Below, piece after piece: positions 53,476 to 61,435 of a DNA stretch of 64,000 bases. The notes under the pieces are model-generated. The model was given only the letters and a program-made list of their open reading frames with translations, was not told the DNA's origin and searched no databases. The stretch covers positions 5,890,001 to 5,954,000 of the forward strand of contig NZ_CP136624.1 of NCBI RefSeq assembly GCF_032917945.1. Reading direction: 5' to 3'. Within the stretch, counting starts at the first letter, position 1, and every line of letters starts with the position of its first letter. The DNA comes from Bradyrhizobium sp. sBnM-33 (lineage in GTDB: Bacteria; Pseudomonadota; Alphaproteobacteria; Rhizobiales; Xanthobacteraceae). The translations under genes were made by a program, and so were the position numbers.

Positions 53476-53882
53476 TTGTCGGCCTGAATAATGAGTTTGT
53501 TTTCGACCGTCCCGGTTTCACCCTGCACCTTGGCGCCGAGCGACAATTGCCAGCGGCCGGCCATGCTGAAATTTGCCTTGAACCGGTAGGTGCCGGGCTC
53601 CGATGCCGGTAGCGGGGTGAGTTTGGTCACCATCTCCTGCATGCCGTCGGGCGCCATATCGAGCCGCGTGGCGAAGATGACTGCGTCCGGTATGGCTTTG
53701 CCGGTCGTCTTATCGATGAGCTTCACGGCGATGGTCTGGTCGGGGCCGGTCTTCACGGCCGGCTCGACGAGCTTGAACTCGTAGTTCTTGATATCGGCGA
53801 GTGCGACGGTCTCGGCGCATGTCAGGGCAGCGCCGGTCAGCACAACCCGCAGGCCGCGCGAAAACTGAATAGCCTTCATCAT
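53472..53882 (-). CDS. FixH/YtkA-like periplasmic protein in the copper operon
   Basis: A 136-residue protein with a signal sequence (LRVVLTGAALTCAETVALAD) and one Ig-like beta-sandwich domain of FixH/YtkA type: LVEPAVKTGPDQTIAVKLID, IPDAVIFATRLDMAPDGM and a final GTYRFKANFSMAGRWQLSLG. This family is repeatedly found next to cytochrome oxidase and copper-handling genes. The Met pairs near APDGMQEM could contact metal, which is inferred. It overlaps cusB by 4 bases and is 74 bases downstream of a Met/Cys-rich small protein gene. Confidence 0.85.
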   Translation of the reverse strand: MMKAIQFSRGLRVVLTGAALTCAETVALADIKNYEFKLVEPAVKTGPDQTIAVKLIDKTTGKAIPDAVIFATRLDMAPDGMQEMVTKLTPLPASEPGTYRFKANFSMAGRWQLSLGAKVQGETGTVENKLIIQADK

Positions 53883-53956
53883 GGTGTCCTCGATTTACTG
53901 GTCAGCCGCCATGGCGGCATGGCGCGGACGCCACAAGGCGCCGCGGGACTCCGGCG

Positions 53957-54328
53957 TTACGCCGAAAGGACCAGGGACCGGGGAGGTTTTGGCAGAGGTG
54001 AGTACCCGAGGCTTTCCACTTCCGGATCGCTGCCGGGCAGCAGCGTGCGAAGGGTCACGGGCTGGATTTCGGCAATGCCGGCCGGCAGCGGCGCCTGCAA
54101 CGTCGATACGCAAAGCGCCATCAACGGGCACTGGTCGCAATCGACTGGCGCGGATTTCTCCGGGCAACACGGCATGTCGTCCGACATGGCGGCTGCATCA
54201 TCGGACATCGCCGCCATGGCCATTGGTGCCATGGCGCCCCTATTCGCCCGCGCCGTGAGCGGGGCGAGAACGAGGCCGACGATCACAAAAATCGCCAGCA
54301 GCCGGCAAAGGTGAATCGAGTATTTCAC
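53957..54328 (-). CDS. Small Met/Cys-rich secreted protein heading the copper operon
   Basis: About 123 residues from a GTG at 54328; an ATG at 54376 is an alternative. The signal sequence is LLAIFVIVGLVLAPLTARAN. The mature part opens with a Met-rich run (AMAPMAMAAMSDDAAAMSDD) followed by MPCCPEKSAPVDCDQCPLMA, i.e. five Cys and many Met in about 45 residues, a composition suited to Cu(I). The plan is like that of DUF2946/CopL-type small proteins but I cannot assign a family. As first gene of the row it may act as a periplasmic copper sensor or sponge. Confidence 0.7.
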   Translation of the reverse strand: MKYSIHLCRLLAIFVIVGLVLAPLTARANRGAMAPMAMAAMSDDAAAMSDDMPCCPEKSAPVDCDQCPLMALCVSTLQAPLPAGIAEIQPVTLRTLLPGSDPEVESLGYSPLPKPPRSLVLSA

Positions 54329-54503
54329 GGGTCCAGTCTCGCACAGCCGGGCCCCTGATGGGAAGCGGAGTTCCATCACGAAACCGCGGGTTTGCTTAAC
54401 ATATGCCGGCGGACGAAGACCGCATTGAATCAACCCCCGCGACCCCGAATTCATTCTAGCGGGCAGCCCAGAACATTTTTCAACGCTGCGACTTGAGCTA
54501 GCG

Positions 54504-54518
54504 ACCGCCCCCGGCGGT
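54504..54518. promoter_or_regulatory. Inverted repeat in the copper-module divergent promoter region
   Basis: ACCGCC, CCC, GGCGGT lies between the divergent operon and csp, 26 bases before the csp start and overlapping a likely promoter (TTGAGC upstream). The symmetry suggests a repressor or MerR-type site, but the sequence is not a clear CueR box. Confidence 0.3.
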
Positions 54519-54544
54519 GGTCTTCCTCAGCAAGGAGCCCAGCC

Positions 54545-54949
54545 ATGTACGCCCGCGAAATGATTGGCACCCACCCGGCCGTCCAGGGCCAGATCAGCGA
54601 CGCCGTGATCCGTTGCATCGAGGAGTGCTACTCCTGCGCCCAGACCTGCACCTCCTGCGCCGACGCCTGCTTGTCGGAGCGCATGGTACAGGAGCTGACC
54701 CAGTGCATCCGGCTTGACCTGGATTGCGCCGATATCTGCAACATCACCGGACGCATCATGACCCGCAGGACGGGTTTCGATGACGAGGTGATGCGCCGCA
54801 TGCTCAGCGTCTGCGCCGCCGCCTGCCGGCTTTGCGCGGAGGAATGCCAGAGGCACGCAGCCATGCACGAACATTGCCGCATCTGTGCAGAAAGCTGCCG
54901 CCGCTGCATGGAAGCTTGCCAGGAGGTCTCACGCAGCATGGCGCATTAG
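54545..54949 (+). CDS. Cytosolic copper storage protein, Csp3-type (four-helix, 18 Cys)
   Basis: A 134-residue protein, all helical, with 18 Cys arranged in CxxxC and CxxC spacing along the helices (CIEECYSCAQTC, CADAC, CADIC, CAAACRLCAEEC, CRICAESCRRCMEAC). Csp3 of Methylosinus trichosporium also has 18 Cys and no signal peptide and holds many Cu(I) ions in the bundle core; this protein likewise has no signal peptide. It is divergent from the cus-type operon, so export and storage are side by side. AAGGAG lies 7 bases before the ATG. Confidence 0.92.
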   Translation: MYAREMIGTHPAVQGQISDAVIRCIEECYSCAQTCTSCADACLSERMVQELTQCIRLDLDCADICNITGRIMTRRTGFDDEVMRRMLSVCAAACRLCAEECQRHAAMHEHCRICAESCRRCMEACQEVSRSMAH

Positions 54950-54970
54950 CACGGCGAGTGCGGGTCCAGA

Positions 54971-55606
54971 TCAGGCCTCGCGCCGGAACACGCTGAACTG
55001 AAAAGCCTGCCGGGAATCCCACGGCGTCGCGTGCTCGTGCCCCTGCGCGTGGATCAGCTTGAACGCCGCGCCGAGCGTCCGTCCGAGACTCTGGCTATCG
55101 TAGCGCGCGACCGGCAGGCCGCTGCACTTTTCAGGGCCGTCGGGCGCGAAGGTGGCGATGATGGCATGCCCGCCGATCTCCAGGCCCCGCTTGAGGCGCG
55201 CAATGTAGGCGGCGCGATCGCCTGGGTCGGTGAGAAAGTGAAACGCCGCCCGATCGTGCCAGACGTCGTAGGGCTTGACCGGCTCCCAGGTCGTCGCGTC
55301 CGCGACGATCCAGCCAACTCGCTCGGCGCTGGTGCCAAAGCGGCTCTTGAGGCGGCTCTTGGCAGCGGCCAACGCCGCGGCGGACAGATCGAGCACGGTG
55401 ACATCCTCAAATCCCTGCTCGACGAGACTGTCGACCAGCCGCGAGGCCCCGCCACCGATGTCGATGATGGCCGACTTGCTCGTAGCCCCTGCCTGCACGA
55501 TCAAGTCGAGCGAAGGAGCCGGGCTTTGCTGAAACCAGCTAACCTCGTTCTCGCCCTTTGTCGTGTAGACGTTCTCCCAATGGGCCTGCCGGCTGGCGTC
55601 TCCCAT
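54971..55606 (-). CDS. Class I SAM-dependent methyltransferase
   Basis: A 211-residue enzyme starting at 55606, with GGAGGG a few bases upstream; the longer frame to 55792 lacks such a site. It opens with HWENVYTTKGENEVSWFQQS, has motif I IIDIGGGASRLVDSLVEQG, an acidic DLSAAALAAAK, and YDVWHDRAAFHFLTDPGDRA for motif post-II. This sequence is the typical arrangement of a subgroup related to thiopurine/tellurite-type methyltransferases. The substrate is not known. The gene converges on csp (21 bases between stops), so its presence beside copper genes may be accidental. Confidence 0.88.
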   Translation of the reverse strand: MGDASRQAHWENVYTTKGENEVSWFQQSPAPSLDLIVQAGATSKSAIIDIGGGASRLVDSLVEQGFEDVTVLDLSAAALAAAKSRLKSRFGTSAERVGWIVADATTWEPVKPYDVWHDRAAFHFLTDPGDRAAYIARLKRGLEIGGHAIIATFAPDGPEKCSGLPVARYDSQSLGRTLGAAFKLIHAQGHEHATPWDSRQAFQFSVFRREA

Positions 55607-55897
55607 AGGACCCTCCCCTCGCTGTATATGAGCTGAATATGTGGTCATCGCTTTCGTCCTCGACAACGAGCGACCATGCCGTGGGCGCTCGCACCCGCAG
55701 CTCTGCTTCGCAACGAAGGGGCACCCGGCCAGCGATAATGCATAACCTGCACAGCATGCGTTCAGCGGTAGCTTACTGTCGTCGAATTGCATTGTTTGCG
55801 GCGCGGAAGATCGCCCACGCCGCTCTGCATTCCCGCTTGACTAACACATATCCCGGCGGTTATGTATCATCAATAACTAACGGGTTATCGATTTCGA

Positions 55898-56221
55898 ATG
55901 CCCAACGCTCATGATGTGCTGTTTCGAACACTCGCCGACCCGAGCCGTCGGGCGATCTTCGAGCGGCTGTGCCGTGAAGGAGAGCAGACGGTCGGGGCGC
56001 TGACGGCCCGGGCCGGGATCTCGCAACCGGCCGTCTCGAAGCATCTTGGCGTTCTGAAACAGGCGGGGCTGGTGCGTGACCGCCACGAAGGCCGCCAGAC
56101 GCATTATAGCGCGCAGCTCGGCGCTCTCGCCCCGCTGATCGACTGGGCGAGCCAGATGCACGGCTTCTGGCAGAACCGGTTCGATAACCTCGAAGACCTG
56201 CTCAAACGGATGGACCAATGA
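55898..56221 (+). CDS. ArsR-family transcriptional regulator (module 1)
   Basis: A 107-residue winged helix protein: DVLFRTLADPSRRAIFERLC, recognition region ARAGISQPAVSKHLGVLKQA, wing GLVRDRHEGRQTHYSAQLGA. There are no Cys for metal binding, so it is of the ArsR group that pairs with SRPBCC proteins. Its stop overlaps the next start by four bases. Upstream lie TTGACT (55837-55842) and repeated GTTAT/ATAAC half-sites (55873-55888) that may be its operator. Confidence 0.92.
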   Translation: MPNAHDVLFRTLADPSRRAIFERLCREGEQTVGALTARAGISQPAVSKHLGVLKQAGLVRDRHEGRQTHYSAQLGALAPLIDWASQMHGFWQNRFDNLEDLLKRMDQ

Positions 56222-56649
56222 CAAATACCGCCCCCGAAACGCGCACCGTCGTCGTCGAACGCGAAATGTCGCATCCGCCGGAAAAGCTCTGGCGCGCGCT
56301 CACGCAACCCCCCTTGATGGAGGAGTGGCTGATGAAGAACGACTTCAAGCCCGTCGTGGGTCACCATTTCAATCTTCGCGGCGATTGGGGTGGCGTGCTG
56401 GACTGCGAGGTCCTTGCCATCGAGCCGAACAAGGCGCTGTCGTACACTTGGAATTTCAAGCACGACGATGCGGCCTTCAATCTAGAAAGTGTCGTGACTT
56501 TCACGCTGACGCCAACGCCCACAGGCACCCTCCTGCGCATGGAGCAGACCGGTTTCCGGCCGGATCAGAAGCAGGCCTATGGCGGCGCCCACGCTGGATG
56601 GCAGCAATTCTTCGCCAAGCTGGAAGAGCTCGTGGCGCGGACGGATTGA
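56218..56649 (+). CDS. SRPBCC (AHSA1-type) domain protein (module 1)
   Basis: A 143-residue START-like protein with the hydrophobic ligand cavity fold: MSHPPEKLWRALTQPPLMEEW, GDWGGVLDCEVLAIEPNKAL, and a closing helix YGGAHAGWQQFFAKLEELV. Such proteins bind lipophilic ligands or act as small enzymes, and are often coded with an ArsR partner as here. The ligand is unknown. Coupled by a four-base overlap to the regulator. Confidence 0.88.
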   Translation: MTNTAPETRTVVVEREMSHPPEKLWRALTQPPLMEEWLMKNDFKPVVGHHFNLRGDWGGVLDCEVLAIEPNKALSYTWNFKHDDAAFNLESVVTFTLTPTPTGTLLRMEQTGFRPDQKQAYGGAHAGWQQFFAKLEELVARTD

Positions 56650-56713
56650 GCCGCCGCGTTACGCTCCGGCTCGTCTGCAAAGTCTGCAAAAGGAGGTCTC
56701 ATTTAACTGGAAC

Positions 56714-56908
56714 ATGTGGATTCGGCAGATTCACCGCTGGCTGTCGATTGCCTTCATCGTGACCGTCGTCGCCAATTTCATTGCCATGGGACTGGGGGAG
56801 CCTTCCCCGTGGGTGGTATACTCCCCATTGCCGCCGCTCTTTTTACTGATGTTTACCGGCCTGTACATGTTCGTGCTGCCCTACGCCACCAAATGGCGCA
56901 GTGGCTGA
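56714..56908 (+). CDS. Small two-helix membrane protein
   Basis: A 64-residue product, MWIRQIHRWLSIAFIVTVVA at the start, a second helix LPPLFLLMFTGLYMFVLPYA and a basic end (TKWRSG). AGGAGG lies 17 bases upstream of the ATG, further than ideal. Short proteins of this kind follow ArsR-SRPBCC pairs in other rhizobia as far as I recall. Function unknown; its place suggests membership of the module-1 operon. Confidence 0.65.
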   Translation: MWIRQIHRWLSIAFIVTVVANFIAMGLGEPSPWVVYSPLPPLFLLMFTGLYMFVLPYATKWRSG

Positions 56909-56933
56909 CGTACCGGCGACAGGAGCGAACACA

Positions 56934-57404
56934 ATGGCGCAAACGACGTCGAGAAGGCCGGCGAAGATCGCAAAGAAGGCCGCCGCCAAGCAGGCTACCG
57001 CAAAGCCCGTCCTGCTCTCAGGCGGCAATCCTCAGATCGCAAAGGGGGACGGCGACGCTCCCGTGCAGGCCTATATCGCGGCCATGCCGGGTTGGAAACG
57101 CGACGTAGGGCGCCTCCTCGACGCGCTCATCGTACGCACCGTCCCCGACGTGCACAAGGCGGTCAAATGGAATTCGCCCTTTTATGGCGTCGAGGACCAG
57201 GGCGGCTGGTTCCTCAGCTTTCATTGCTTCACGAAGTACGTCAAAGTGACTTTCTTCCGCGGCACATCGCTGCGCCCGCTCCCGCCCGGCGAGTCCAAGC
57301 ACAAGGAAGTGCGCTATCTCGACATCCATGAGGACGACCTTAATGAAGCCCAACTCGCCGCTTGGATAAGGCAAGCCAGCCAATTGCCCGGCGAACGATT
57401 GTAA
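56934..57404 (+). CDS. DUF1801 domain protein, first of two
   Basis: A 156-residue protein with a basic, Ala/Lys-rich N-terminus of about 30 residues and then a YdhG-like DUF1801 domain: VPDVHKAVKWNSPFYGVEDQ and GWFLSFHCFTKYVKVTFFRG. The fold is known for related proteins but the role is not; the family also occurs with SRPBCC genes. The ATG at 56934 has AGGAG 9 bases upstream. Same operon direction as the preceding genes, 25 bases after the small membrane protein. Confidence 0.85.
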   Translation: MAQTTSRRPAKIAKKAAAKQATAKPVLLSGGNPQIAKGDGDAPVQAYIAAMPGWKRDVGRLLDALIVRTVPDVHKAVKWNSPFYGVEDQGGWFLSFHCFTKYVKVTFFRGTSLRPLPPGESKHKEVRYLDIHEDDLNEAQLAAWIRQASQLPGERL

Positions 57405-57408
57405 GCGA

Positions 57409-57876
57409 ATGACAACAGCCATGAAGAAAGCAACAGTGAAGAAGAGCGGCGCAAGCGAAAGAAAAGGCGGAAGCTCTCCTTCTCAGCACATCGATACACG
57501 AATCAAGGAATTGGGCGATTGGCGCGGCGAGATGCTCGCGCGCATCCGAAGCATCATCAAGCAGGCCGACCCCGAAGTGGCCGAGGAGTGGAAGTGGCGC
57601 GGGGTTCCGGTGTGGGAGCACGACGGCATCATCTGTACCGGAGAGACCTACAAGGCGGTCGTGAAGATGACCTTCGCCAAGGGCGCCTCGCTGGAGGACC
57701 CGTCAGGCCTCTTCAACTCCAGCTTGGAGGGCACTAGGCGCGCCATCGACTTTCGCGAGGGCGACAAGATCGACGAAAAGGCGTTGAAAGCGCTCATTCG
57801 CGAGGCCGTGGCGCTGAACACGTCGAAACGAGCAGCCGCTCGTCCCGCCGGTGCTCGGAAATCAAAGAGCGCTTGA
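57409..57876 (+). CDS. DUF1801 domain protein, second of two
   Basis: A 155-residue relative of the preceding product, also with a Lys-rich head. The domain is seen in DPEVAEEWKWRGVPVWEHDG, then TGETYKAVVKMTFAKGASLE and a tail DEKALKALIREAVAL. Only 4 bases separate it from the first DUF1801 gene, so both are surely co-expressed. They share the fold but little exact sequence, so this is an old duplication or two family branches side by side. Confidence 0.85.
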   Translation: MTTAMKKATVKKSGASERKGGSSPSQHIDTRIKELGDWRGEMLARIRSIIKQADPEVAEEWKWRGVPVWEHDGIICTGETYKAVVKMTFAKGASLEDPSGLFNSSLEGTRRAIDFREGDKIDEKALKALIREAVALNTSKRAAARPAGARKSKSA

Positions 57877-57896
57877 GCAGACGAAGGCGCTCGCTC

Positions 57897-58112
57897 CTAC
57901 CGGGGAAGAAGCTGCAGTTCCAGCAATGCGAGCCGTTGCAGGACAACCGGGTCACGCTCTCCGCTGTGAGCGGCGCGCAGGATCGCTTCCGCGATGAATT
58001 GAACGTGGTGGGAATGGACGGGCTCAGGAAGTGTAGCGACGGCGGCATCAAGCGCCTGCTCCATCACCGAGATCACCTCGGGCGGGAACGACGCGTTTGC
58101 AAAATCCTTCAT
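57897..58112 (-). CDS. Small helical protein, unknown function
   Basis: A 71-residue acidic-to-neutral protein with the pattern MKDFANASFPPEVISVMEQA, then LDAAVATLPEPVHSHHVQFIAEAIL and a final RDPVVLQRLALLELQLL. Codon use and the well-formed helices make it credible, and similar small proteins are common in Bradyrhizobium. No domain or motif is recognised. It is convergent with the second DUF1801 gene. Confidence 0.7.
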   Translation of the reverse strand: MKDFANASFPPEVISVMEQALDAAVATLPEPVHSHHVQFIAEAILRAAHSGERDPVVLQRLALLELQLLPR

Positions 58113-58312
58113 GGCGGCTGCTAAAAGGAAGCGGTTGCCAATGCGCCGCGCAACCGGCGCGGCATCGGCAGCCGCTCGAGTTCATGTGTCTATCCCTGAC
58201 ACAAATTGCATAATTTTCCCGAACTTGAATCGTTCCAATGACGTGAGCAAAATCGCTGCGTCCGATCGACCCAAGCGCGGCTGAACCGCCGGACGCCGTA
58301 CGATCTGACGCT

Positions 58313-59122
58313 TCAGGCGGCCGGGTCCTGGTGCAGGTAACGGTCGTCGAACTGTGCCAATTCCGCGAGCCTTGTTTCCTCGAGCACGCGCACTTGCCCC
58401 CGGCTGACGTCGAGGATCCTATCCTCGCGCAGTTGCCTGATGATGCGGTTCGCATGCACCGGCGTGATGCCCAGCGCCTCGCCGATCTGCTCCTGGGTAA
58501 GCGGGAATTCGAACGTGGCAGGCTGCGCGCCTCCCCTGATTGCGAGGAGACGCTCGCGAAGTTCAAGCACGATATGGGCAAGCCGGGCTGGCGCCGGCCG
58601 CTGTCCGACATTGACGATCCACTCCCGAAATATCGCGGCATCGATCAAGGTGTCGCGCCAGAGCGCATCAGCAACGTTCGGTCTCGTATGCGTCAGGGTT
58701 AGCAGCGAAGCATGGCTGATGAACCCGAGCGTCGAGGGTACCAGCGTGGAGAGATCGTGATCCATCCTGTGCAGGTGCAAGCTCTGAAGGTCGGGAATCT
58801 CGCCGGGGATGTGAATCGAGAGAATCTGCCGCTGGCCGGCCTCCGTCGTTTTGGAGCGAATACAAAAGCCTTCGATGATCAGGCAGCATTCCGACGGACG
58901 TTCGCCGTCGGATACGATGGCTCTTCCGCCTTCCCAGTGGCGAACGGCAATCGGAAGCGAACGGATCGCAGCAATATCAGCCGGATCGAGTTTCGAGACG
59001 GTATCGAGCCGCCGCAACAAGCTTGCCAACACCGAATCCCGATCCACGCGCCTGTCCTGTTCGATTGAATGATCTCCTGCCTCTGATGAAAACAAAACTT
59101 GCCCGATGCCGGTTCCAAACAA
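58313..59122 (-). CDS. Crp/Fnr-family transcriptional regulator
   Basis: Up to 269 residues. The cyclic nucleotide-binding-like beta roll spans about 40-145 (RAIVSDGERPSECCLIIEGF, then GQRQILSIHIPGEIPDLQSL), and the HTH is at about 205-240 (FPLTQEQIGEALGITPVHAN, RIIRQLREDRILDV). No N-terminal Fe-S Cys cluster as in Fnr is seen, and the ligand is not known. A GTG at 59047 preceded by AGGACAGG may be the true start, which would remove 25 non-conserved residues. It lies alone, divergent from a small basic protein gene. Confidence 0.88.
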   Translation of the reverse strand: MFGTGIGQVLFSSEAGDHSIEQDRRVDRDSVLASLLRRLDTVSKLDPADIAAIRSLPIAVRHWEGGRAIVSDGERPSECCLIIEGFCIRSKTTEAGQRQILSIHIPGEIPDLQSLHLHRMDHDLSTLVPSTLGFISHASLLTLTHTRPNVADALWRDTLIDAAIFREWIVNVGQRPAPARLAHIVLELRERLLAIRGGAQPATFEFPLTQEQIGEALGITPVHANRIIRQLREDRILDVSRGQVRVLEETRLAELAQFDDRYLHQDPAA

Positions 59123-59181
59123 AGGTTAAGGATACGGGTGCCGGAACGTGGAAGGGTCGGAGCCAGCAAGGAGATCCGTCC

Positions 59182-59385
59182 ATGAAGAAAAAGCGCAATC
59201 GCAGCCGCCCGGCACTTCCGCTTCAGGAGCGCCTCAAACAAATTGCCTTTCGCGCCCGCGAAAAGGCCGAGGGCTCACCTCCAGGACAGGAGCGTGATCG
59301 CCTGATACGGGCGGCGGTCGCAACCGAGTCGGCAGCGGCCCTCGAACGCTGGCTGACGTCACCTGGATTGCAGCGCCCGAAATAG
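59182..59385 (+). CDS. Small basic protein, unknown function
   Basis: A 67-residue protein, basic at the start (MKKKRNRSRPALPLQERLKQ) and helical later (RLIRAAVATESAAALERWLT). AAGGAG stands 8 bases before the ATG. It resembles short proteins found across Bradyrhizobium that are often near DUF6894 genes, as it is here (convergent, 18 bases). No function known. Confidence 0.7.
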   Translation: MKKKRNRSRPALPLQERLKQIAFRAREKAEGSPPGQERDRLIRAAVATESAAALERWLTSPGLQRPK

Positions 59386-59403
59386 CCCTGAGGTCTTCCG
59401 ACG

Positions 59404-59634
59404 CTATTTCGGTTCGCCGGCGCAGACGTGAATGACATACAGCGGATTTGCAAACTCGTCGGTGACTTCCATCCGCCAATCCTTTCCCGGACGCAGCCTT
59501 CCATCGAGATCCTGAATGATCTGCCCCGCCGTCACGGTCGCCTCCCGCCAGGCGGCTTGCAGGTCGGGCAGTTCTTCGCCTTCCTCGTCCAGTTCAGCCC
59601 TCTCGTGATACACGTTGAAGAAGTAACGCGGCAT
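59404..59634 (-). CDS. DUF6894-like small protein
   Basis: A 76-residue protein that starts MPRYFFNVYHERAELDEEGE and contains LPDLQAAWREATVTAGQIIQ and GKDWRMEVTDEFANPLYVIH, the hallmark of a very common rhizobial small-protein family (DUF6894 as I recall it). It is short, acidic and cytosolic. Role unknown; genomes of this group carry many copies. Confidence 0.85.
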   Translation of the reverse strand: MPRYFFNVYHERAELDEEGEELPDLQAAWREATVTAGQIIQDLDGRLRPGKDWRMEVTDEFANPLYVIHVCAGEPK

Positions 59635-59767
59635 GCGGACTGTTCCTTAATGTGAGGCGCTCTTTTCGATCCGTACGCCCTTCAACTTCGCGGCCGCTTT
59701 TTTCGGGACGGTTGCCTCACCGCCATGTCCGTCTCCTGTGTCGGTTGCATGACACAGTAAGGAAGTC

Positions 59768-59893
59768 ATGACCTCGCCAAATGTTCCTGCGCCAGAACGG
59801 AGCCGCCGCCGCGCGATGTACGATAGCGATCGAGCAAAGACAGCGGCGCGCTATGCGGCCGTTCGCCTCTCTGCCGAATTTGGAACGAATTGA
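59768..59893 (+). CDS. 41-residue protein coupled to the next gene
   Basis: ATG at 59768 follows AAGGAAG closely and opens a 41-codon frame (MTSPNVPAPERSRRRAMYDS, later AKTAARYAAVRLSAEFGTN). Its TGA at 59891-59893 overlaps the TTG start of the following gene as TTGA. The product is basic and likely helical. No family is recognised; the ribosome site and the overlap are the evidence. Confidence 0.5.
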   Translation: MTSPNVPAPERSRRRAMYDSDRAKTAARYAAVRLSAEFGTN

Positions 59894-60300
59894 AAAAAAC
59901 CAGCTTGATTCGCGGTTCTGCAGTCCGGGAGTTGTTGATGCGTAACGCCGGCTCGGGTCCGTCGATTGTGCCCCACAGTGACGAGCACGACGTTTATATC
60001 GTCGAGCATTTGTCCGTGGAACACGGCCAGGTCTGGGCAGAGGTCAGTTCCGCGGCTACGGGATTTGAGCCGGTTGTAATGGACCTGCTCACCGGCCAGT
60101 ACACCAACCCGATCCGGGTGGTTGCTTTCAATGTCGCCGGGGGGTGGTGTCGTGACGCCTCTGCGGAGGTCGCACACGAGTTGCGGCGACGCTGCGACCT
60201 CCAGCTGCGCGATATTCCGTTTTTCCTGCAGGATTTTGTCGATCGCTACGAGGGCCGCTATCAGGACATCCAGTTGCCGCTGCCGATGCGGCTGTACTAG
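59890..60300 (+). CDS. Conserved hypothetical protein of about 136 residues, TTG start
   Basis: Read from the TTG at 59890 the protein has 136 residues; an ATG at 59938 is the alternative. The core is DEHDVYIVEHLSVEHGQVWA, then VVMDLLTGQYTNPIRVVAFN, GWCRDASAEVAHELRRRC and a final QDFVDRYEGRYQDIQLPLPM. This matches a family of conserved proteins in rhizobia with no known role. The TTG start overlaps the stop of the 41-residue gene, which supports translational coupling. Confidence 0.7.
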   Translation: MKKTSLIRGSAVRELLMRNAGSGPSIVPHSDEHDVYIVEHLSVEHGQVWAEVSSAATGFEPVVMDLLTGQYTNPIRVVAFNVAGGWCRDASAEVAHELRRRCDLQLRDIPFFLQDFVDRYEGRYQDIQLPLPMRLY

Positions 60301-60518
60301 CCAGGGCCCCGATCAGCGCGGAAGCCGTCGCCGTTCTTCCTCCATCACCGTTCCGCGCAAGCCGCAGCTCAGGGGGCCCGCCGGCGAGGTTGGGAAACAG
60401 CCGGCGGAGCAAACGCGCCGCGATTTAGATGCAGGATCCTGCAACAGGAGCCCCGCAACACAAGCCCGGTGCGGACCTATGTGACATTGCCCGGAGCTTC
60501 AGATGACTGCCCGCGAAA

Positions 60519-60941
60519 TTATCCGGGCGGCATTCGCTCGAATTTCTGCAACGAGGAATCAATCGTGTCCCACGCATGGCCGCGGATGGTGTATGTGACC
60601 ACCTGCGGGTTGAATTGGCCAGGGTCGTCCAGGCTGGTCGCGTGGACCGCTATCGGCTCCGGCTTGGCGACGAATGTGAGGTAGACCGGCGTTCCACAGG
60701 TCGGGCAGAAGGCGTGGACCTTTTCATTCCCGTTGTCGTCCGCCACCCGCCATTCTTTCGCTTCGCCCGCAATCGTCACATTGGCTCGCTGGGGGAAGGT
60801 CAGATAGGATCCATGCCCCGTGCCACTTCGTTTCTGGCAATCGCGGCATTGGCAGTGGTTCTCGAAGATCGGTTCGCTGCTCATTTCATAGCGGATCGCG
60901 CCGCACGCGCATCCGCCGGCATAGGACTTGGTCATTGTCAT
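60519..60941 (-). CDS. GFA (glutathione-dependent formaldehyde-activating) family protein
   Basis: A 140-residue zinc protein. Cys ligands lie in YAGGCACGAIRYEM, HCQCRDCQKRSGTGHGSYLT and HAFCPTCGTPVYLTF, giving the usual two-zinc Gfa fold. Gfa proteins were first described as adding formaldehyde to glutathione; for most members, including this one, the activity is not known. It lies 27 bases after an SRPBCC gene on the same strand, third in an ArsR-SRPBCC-GFA row. Confidence 0.9.
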   Translation of the reverse strand: MTMTKSYAGGCACGAIRYEMSSEPIFENHCQCRDCQKRSGTGHGSYLTFPQRANVTIAGEAKEWRVADDNGNEKVHAFCPTCGTPVYLTFVAKPEPIAVHATSLDDPGQFNPQVVTYTIRGHAWDTIDSSLQKFERMPPG

Positions 60942-60968
60942 TCTCCCGCTGGCAGACTCTTGAAGGGA

Positions 60969-61433
60969 TCAGGCCGATTTCGGCTTGGCGAAGACGTCGA
61001 GGCCGTGGCCGGTTTCCAGCAAGGATTTCAGGCTGGCGAGGACAACCGGCCAACCTTTCTTGATGCCATTCGCCATCCCGCTGCCGGCTTCGAGTTCGTC
61101 ATGGGTGACCGTCAGCCGGACCATCTCCTCGTATTCCTCGATCTCGAACGTCACCCGGCTGTAGGCTGAAGGATCGGAGGCCTGCGACGCATTCGCCCAA
61201 GTGATGACGAGATGGGTCGGCGGCGAGACCTCGATGACCTTGCCGACCAGTTCGACAGTCCGCTGATCATTGGCACGGACGTGCTGCCATTTGGATCCGG
61301 GGTTCCAGTCGGAGACATTCTCGTGGCCCCAGTAGCGCCGCGCGATGTCGGGCTTTGTGATGGCCTCGAACACCTTTTCCGGCGTCGAGCGAATATAGGT
61401 CACGTAGACAAAGCTGGTCGTCTCTCTGGTCAT
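60969..61433 (-). CDS. SRPBCC (AHSA1-type) domain protein (module 2)
   Basis: A 154-residue START-like protein: YVTYIRSTPEKVFEAITKPD, ARRYWGHENVSDWNPGSKWQ, THLVITWANASQASDPSAYS and a last helix IKKGWPVVLASLKSLLETGH. This is the classic partner of the ArsR regulator that precedes it by 2 bases. The ligand is unknown. Seven residues such as W and H in the cavity region are as usual in AHSA1-like family members. Confidence 0.9.
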   Translation of the reverse strand: MTRETTSFVYVTYIRSTPEKVFEAITKPDIARRYWGHENVSDWNPGSKWQHVRANDQRTVELVGKVIEVSPPTHLVITWANASQASDPSAYSRVTFEIEEYEEMVRLTVTHDELEAGSGMANGIKKGWPVVLASLKSLLETGHGLDVFAKPKSA

Positions 61434-61435
61434 CG

